Assembly: GCF_002975435.1 (NCBI RefSeq)
Contig: NZ_PCPT01000002.1
Span: forward strand, 434,001 to 498,000
Direction of reading: 5' to 3'
DNA length: 64,000 bases
DNA from: Arthrobacter sp. MYb227
GTDB taxonomy: Bacteria; Actinomycetota; Actinomycetes; Actinomycetales; Micrococcaceae
Shown here: piece by piece, positions 62,096-64,000 of the stretch
Numbering within the stretch: the first letter of the stretch is position 1
How the letters are laid out: every line of letters begins with the position of its first letter
Program-made: the position numbers and the translations under genes
Notes under the pieces: model-generated
What the model was told of the DNA's origin: nothing
Database searches by the model: none
Seen by the model: only the letters and a program-made list of their open reading frames with translations

Positions 62096-63139
62096 ATGGA
62101 AATCGGTGCCTACAGTTTCGGCGATTCACAGCTCAATGCTGACGGCTCGCTGCGCTCAACCACAGAAGCAATCCAGAATCTCTTCGCGGCAATTAAACAT
62201 GCCGACGACGTGGGACTTGATTACTTTGGGGTGGGAGAACACCACACAACCACCATGCCAGCTTCCTCGCCCGGTGCCATGATTGCCGCCGCCGCCGCAG
62301 CCACCACACAGATCAAACTTGGTAGCGCTGCAAGCATTATTGGCACCGATGACCCGGTGCGCATTTTCCAGCAATTCGCTACAGCAGATGCCATTTCCGG
62401 TGGTGGACGCGTAGAAATTACCGCCGGCCGCGGCTCCTCGGTGGAGACCTTCCCGCTCTTCGGACACAGCCTCGAAGAATACGACGACCTCTACGCCCAA
62501 AAGCTTGAGTTGCTGATGACCATCAATGATTCGGAGACCGAAAACGTCACGTGGTCCGGAACCGTACGCCCGTCACTCGATGACCTCGCCGTGGTGCCGC
62601 GTCCGGCCTCGGGCAAGCTCCCGATCTGGCTGGCAACAGGTGGCAACGCTAGCTCTTCGGCACGCGCCGGACAGTTGGGCCTGCCGGTTTCTTACGGGAT
62701 TATTGGTGGAGCGCCACATCGCTTCGCACCGCTGACGGAACTCTACCGCCGTTCCGGCGCCGCAGCGGGCCACAAGCCGGAAGCGCTCAAGGTGTCAGTT
62801 GGCGCGTTGGGCTTCGTGGCCCCCACCAAAGCCGAGGCACTCGAGCGTTTCTACCCGGGCTGGCATAACCTCAACGTGGAAATGGGTCGACTGCGTGGCT
62901 GGCCAGCGCCGGATAAGCGCGCCTACCTAGCCCAGGCCGACGCTCCGGGTGCCTACTACGTTGGCTCCCCGGACGAGGTCGCAGAACGCATTGCCCACCT
63001 GCACGGATACCTAGGCCACATGCGCCACTTCCTGCAGATGGATATTGGTGGCATCCCGCAGGAACAGCTACTTGAGTCGATCACGCTGCTGGCCACCGAG
63101 GTCAAGCCGCGCGTTGAACGCCTGTTGGCACAGAAGTAA
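62096..63139 (+). CDS. LLM-class flavin-dependent oxidoreductase
   Basis: 347 residues. EIGAYSFGD, HADDVGLDYFGVGEHHTTTMPASSPGAMIAAAAAATTQIKLGSAASII and GGRVEITAGRGSS are bacterial-luciferase-like blocks; PRPASGKLPIWLATGGNASSSARAGQLGLPVSYGIIGGAP is the flavin and substrate loop. These enzymes use FMN or F420. It is in the same direction as the reductase gene and ends at a strong terminator. Confidence 0.88.
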   Translation: MEIGAYSFGDSQLNADGSLRSTTEAIQNLFAAIKHADDVGLDYFGVGEHHTTTMPASSPGAMIAAAAAATTQIKLGSAASIIGTDDPVRIFQQFATADAISGGGRVEITAGRGSSVETFPLFGHSLEEYDDLYAQKLELLMTINDSETENVTWSGTVRPSLDDLAVVPRPASGKLPIWLATGGNASSSARAGQLGLPVSYGIIGGAPHRFAPLTELYRRSGAAAGHKPEALKVSVGALGFVAPTKAEALERFYPGWHNLNVEMGRLRGWPAPDKRAYLAQADAPGAYYVGSPDEVAERIAHLHGYLGHMRHFLQMDIGGIPQEQLLESITLLATEVKPRVERLLAQK

Positions 63140-63161
63140 CACCGCACTGAAATAAGCGTGT

Positions 63162-63208
63162 AGAAAGGTTGGGGATGGAACCACAGAAGTTCCCTCCCCA
63201 ACCTTTCT
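63162..63208 (+). terminator. Intrinsic terminator
   Basis: 14-bp perfect stem AGAAAGGTTGGGGA / TCCCCAACCTTTCT (63162-63175, 63195-63208) with TTCT at the 3' arm. Confidence 0.88.
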
Positions 63209-63314
63209 GTATCCCAAACCAATATTTAGCTCATCATGGGCAAGCACCCCTTGCTATGTGGGAATGCCGGTGCCACCGTTGAACTATCGGTAACGCGTAG
63301 TGAAGGGTACAGAC

Positions 63315-63503
63315 ATGGGAAACCATCATCACGAAGATGAACGCTACAAAAAGTTCTACGACCGGACCCCGCACGGAGAAATCCCCAGTGACGAACGGCT
63401 TCGGCTAGCCACGGCGGATGGCACGGACCCTATCGAAGAAAGCGAACCTAGCGCGCAGGAAGAACACAGAGACCGCCGGGTCATAGGCAGTAGCGCTGGT
63501 TAG
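63315..63503 (+). CDS. Small hydrophilic protein, 62 aa
   Basis: MGNHHHEDERYKKFYDRTPHGEIPSD... is highly charged (rich in Glu, Asp, Arg and His) and predicted disordered. The ATG has GAAGGG 8 bases upstream, which supports a real gene. No family recognised. Confidence 0.55.
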   Translation: MGNHHHEDERYKKFYDRTPHGEIPSDERLRLATADGTDPIEESEPSAQEEHRDRRVIGSSAG

Positions 63504-63546
63504 TGAACCATTGCTCAGAACCACTCGAGCGGGTTAGCCTCAAGCC

Positions 63547-64000
63547 ATGCGGAAACTTACGATGCTCAATAATCTGACGCTCGATGGGGTCATGCAGGCT
63601 CCGGGCCGCGCGGAAGAGGACACACGCCATGGGTTTGCCGCGGGTGGATGGGCGCAAAGCTATGCCGATAACGTACTCGGCGAATATTTGGGTCAAGGCA
63701 TGAGCACACCCCATGAATTAGTGCTGGGCAGACGAACCTGGCAAGACTTCGCATCATTCTGGACCACCCAAACGGATAATCCATTCACGGATCTGCTCAA
63801 CAACCTCACCAAATATGTTGCCTCGAGAACACTGCACGAACCTCTAGCTTGGGCGAACTCAAAACTCTTGGACGGTGACGCAGTCCAGGCCGTTGCCGAG
63901 CTACGAGCCCAAGACGGCCCAGATTTATTGTGCATGGGAAGCGGAAACCTGCTTCAGGGACTCATGGGCGCAGGACTGGTAGACGAATACACACTACTGC
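63547..64000 (+). CDS. Dihydrofolate reductase / RibD C-terminal family protein (3' end missing)
   Basis: 151 residues visible; the gene runs off the window. MRKLTMLNNLTLDGVMQAPG is the DHFR/RibD-C start. GEYLGQGMSTPHELVLGRRTWQDFASFW and DLLCMGSGNLLQGLMGAGLVDEYTLL are the family's NADPH-binding and C-terminal blocks. It is likely a NADPH-dependent reductase of unknown substrate. The ribosome site is weak. Confidence 0.8.
   Translation, partial: MRKLTMLNNLTLDGVMQAPGRAEEDTRHGFAAGGWAQSYADNVLGEYLGQGMSTPHELVLGRRTWQDFASFWTTQTDNPFTDLLNNLTKYVASRTLHEPLAWANSKLLDGDAVQAVAELRAQDGPDLLCMGSGNLLQGLMGAGLVDEYTLL

Noticed and set aside
1-64000. rRNA, tRNA, riboswitch, prophage or replication origin
   Set aside because: I looked for typical motifs and saw none; absence is not proof, since no covariance search was run.

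Overview
The window looks like chromosomal DNA of a moderately GC-rich actinobacterium of the Micrococcaceae type (Arthrobacter / Glutamicibacter / Paeniglutamicibacter range). This is inferred from gene content: a QsuB-type dehydroshikimate dehydratase, PucR and IclR regulators, actinobacterial SipW-dependent surface proteins, DUF6186 and DUF2695 proteins, and an actinobacterial type I-E CRISPR repeat. No rRNA or tRNA gene was recognised.

Layout. 1-5355: end of an Asp/Glu racemase gene, two MFS transporters and a pRiA4b ORF-3-like gene. 5356-9077: a quinate/shikimate catabolic unit (MHS permease, shikimate dehydrogenase, 3-dehydroshikimate dehydratase, IclR regulator) around a palindromic operator candidate. 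9078-14647: accessory genes, including an Abi-like HEPN gene. 14947-20829: a PucR regulator divergent from a 5-oxoprolinase operon (pxpA, biotin carrier, biotin carboxylase, pxpB, pxpC). 21386-27598: a TspO-like protein, a large membrane protein, a decayed alpha/beta hydrolase, and a flotillin plus NfeD-like pair.

27766-44433 is the standout. It holds a complete type I-E CRISPR-Cas system (cas3-cse1-cse2-cas7-cas5-cas6e-cas1-cas2, all on the minus strand) with a 110-repeat array. The whole block is bracketed by a perfect 35-bp direct repeat, and the right copy is the upstream region of rlmN. The simplest reading is that the system is an insertion between nfeD and rlmN. Two degenerate repeat-like sequences downstream of cas2 may be relics of a second array. 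The repeat orientation says crRNAs are made from the minus strand, with the leader beside rlmN.

44453-52313: rlmN, an AhpD-like protein, a phosphonate/phosphite ABC transporter (phnD, phnC, fused phnE) behind a PHO-box-like triple repeat, a phosphonate-associated dehydrogenase and an MpaB-like protein. 52445-56511 (minus strand): a six-gene SipW/TasA-like surface-fibre locus with two signal peptidases, one of them fused to a probable substrate-like domain. 56752-64000: a 38-residue Cys-rich protein divergent from thioredoxin around a CsoR/CstR-type palindrome, an aminotransferase, small membrane proteins, a thioesterase, a MarR regulator divergent from an NADP-binding reductase and a luciferase-like oxidoreductase, and the start of a RibD/DHFR-like gene.
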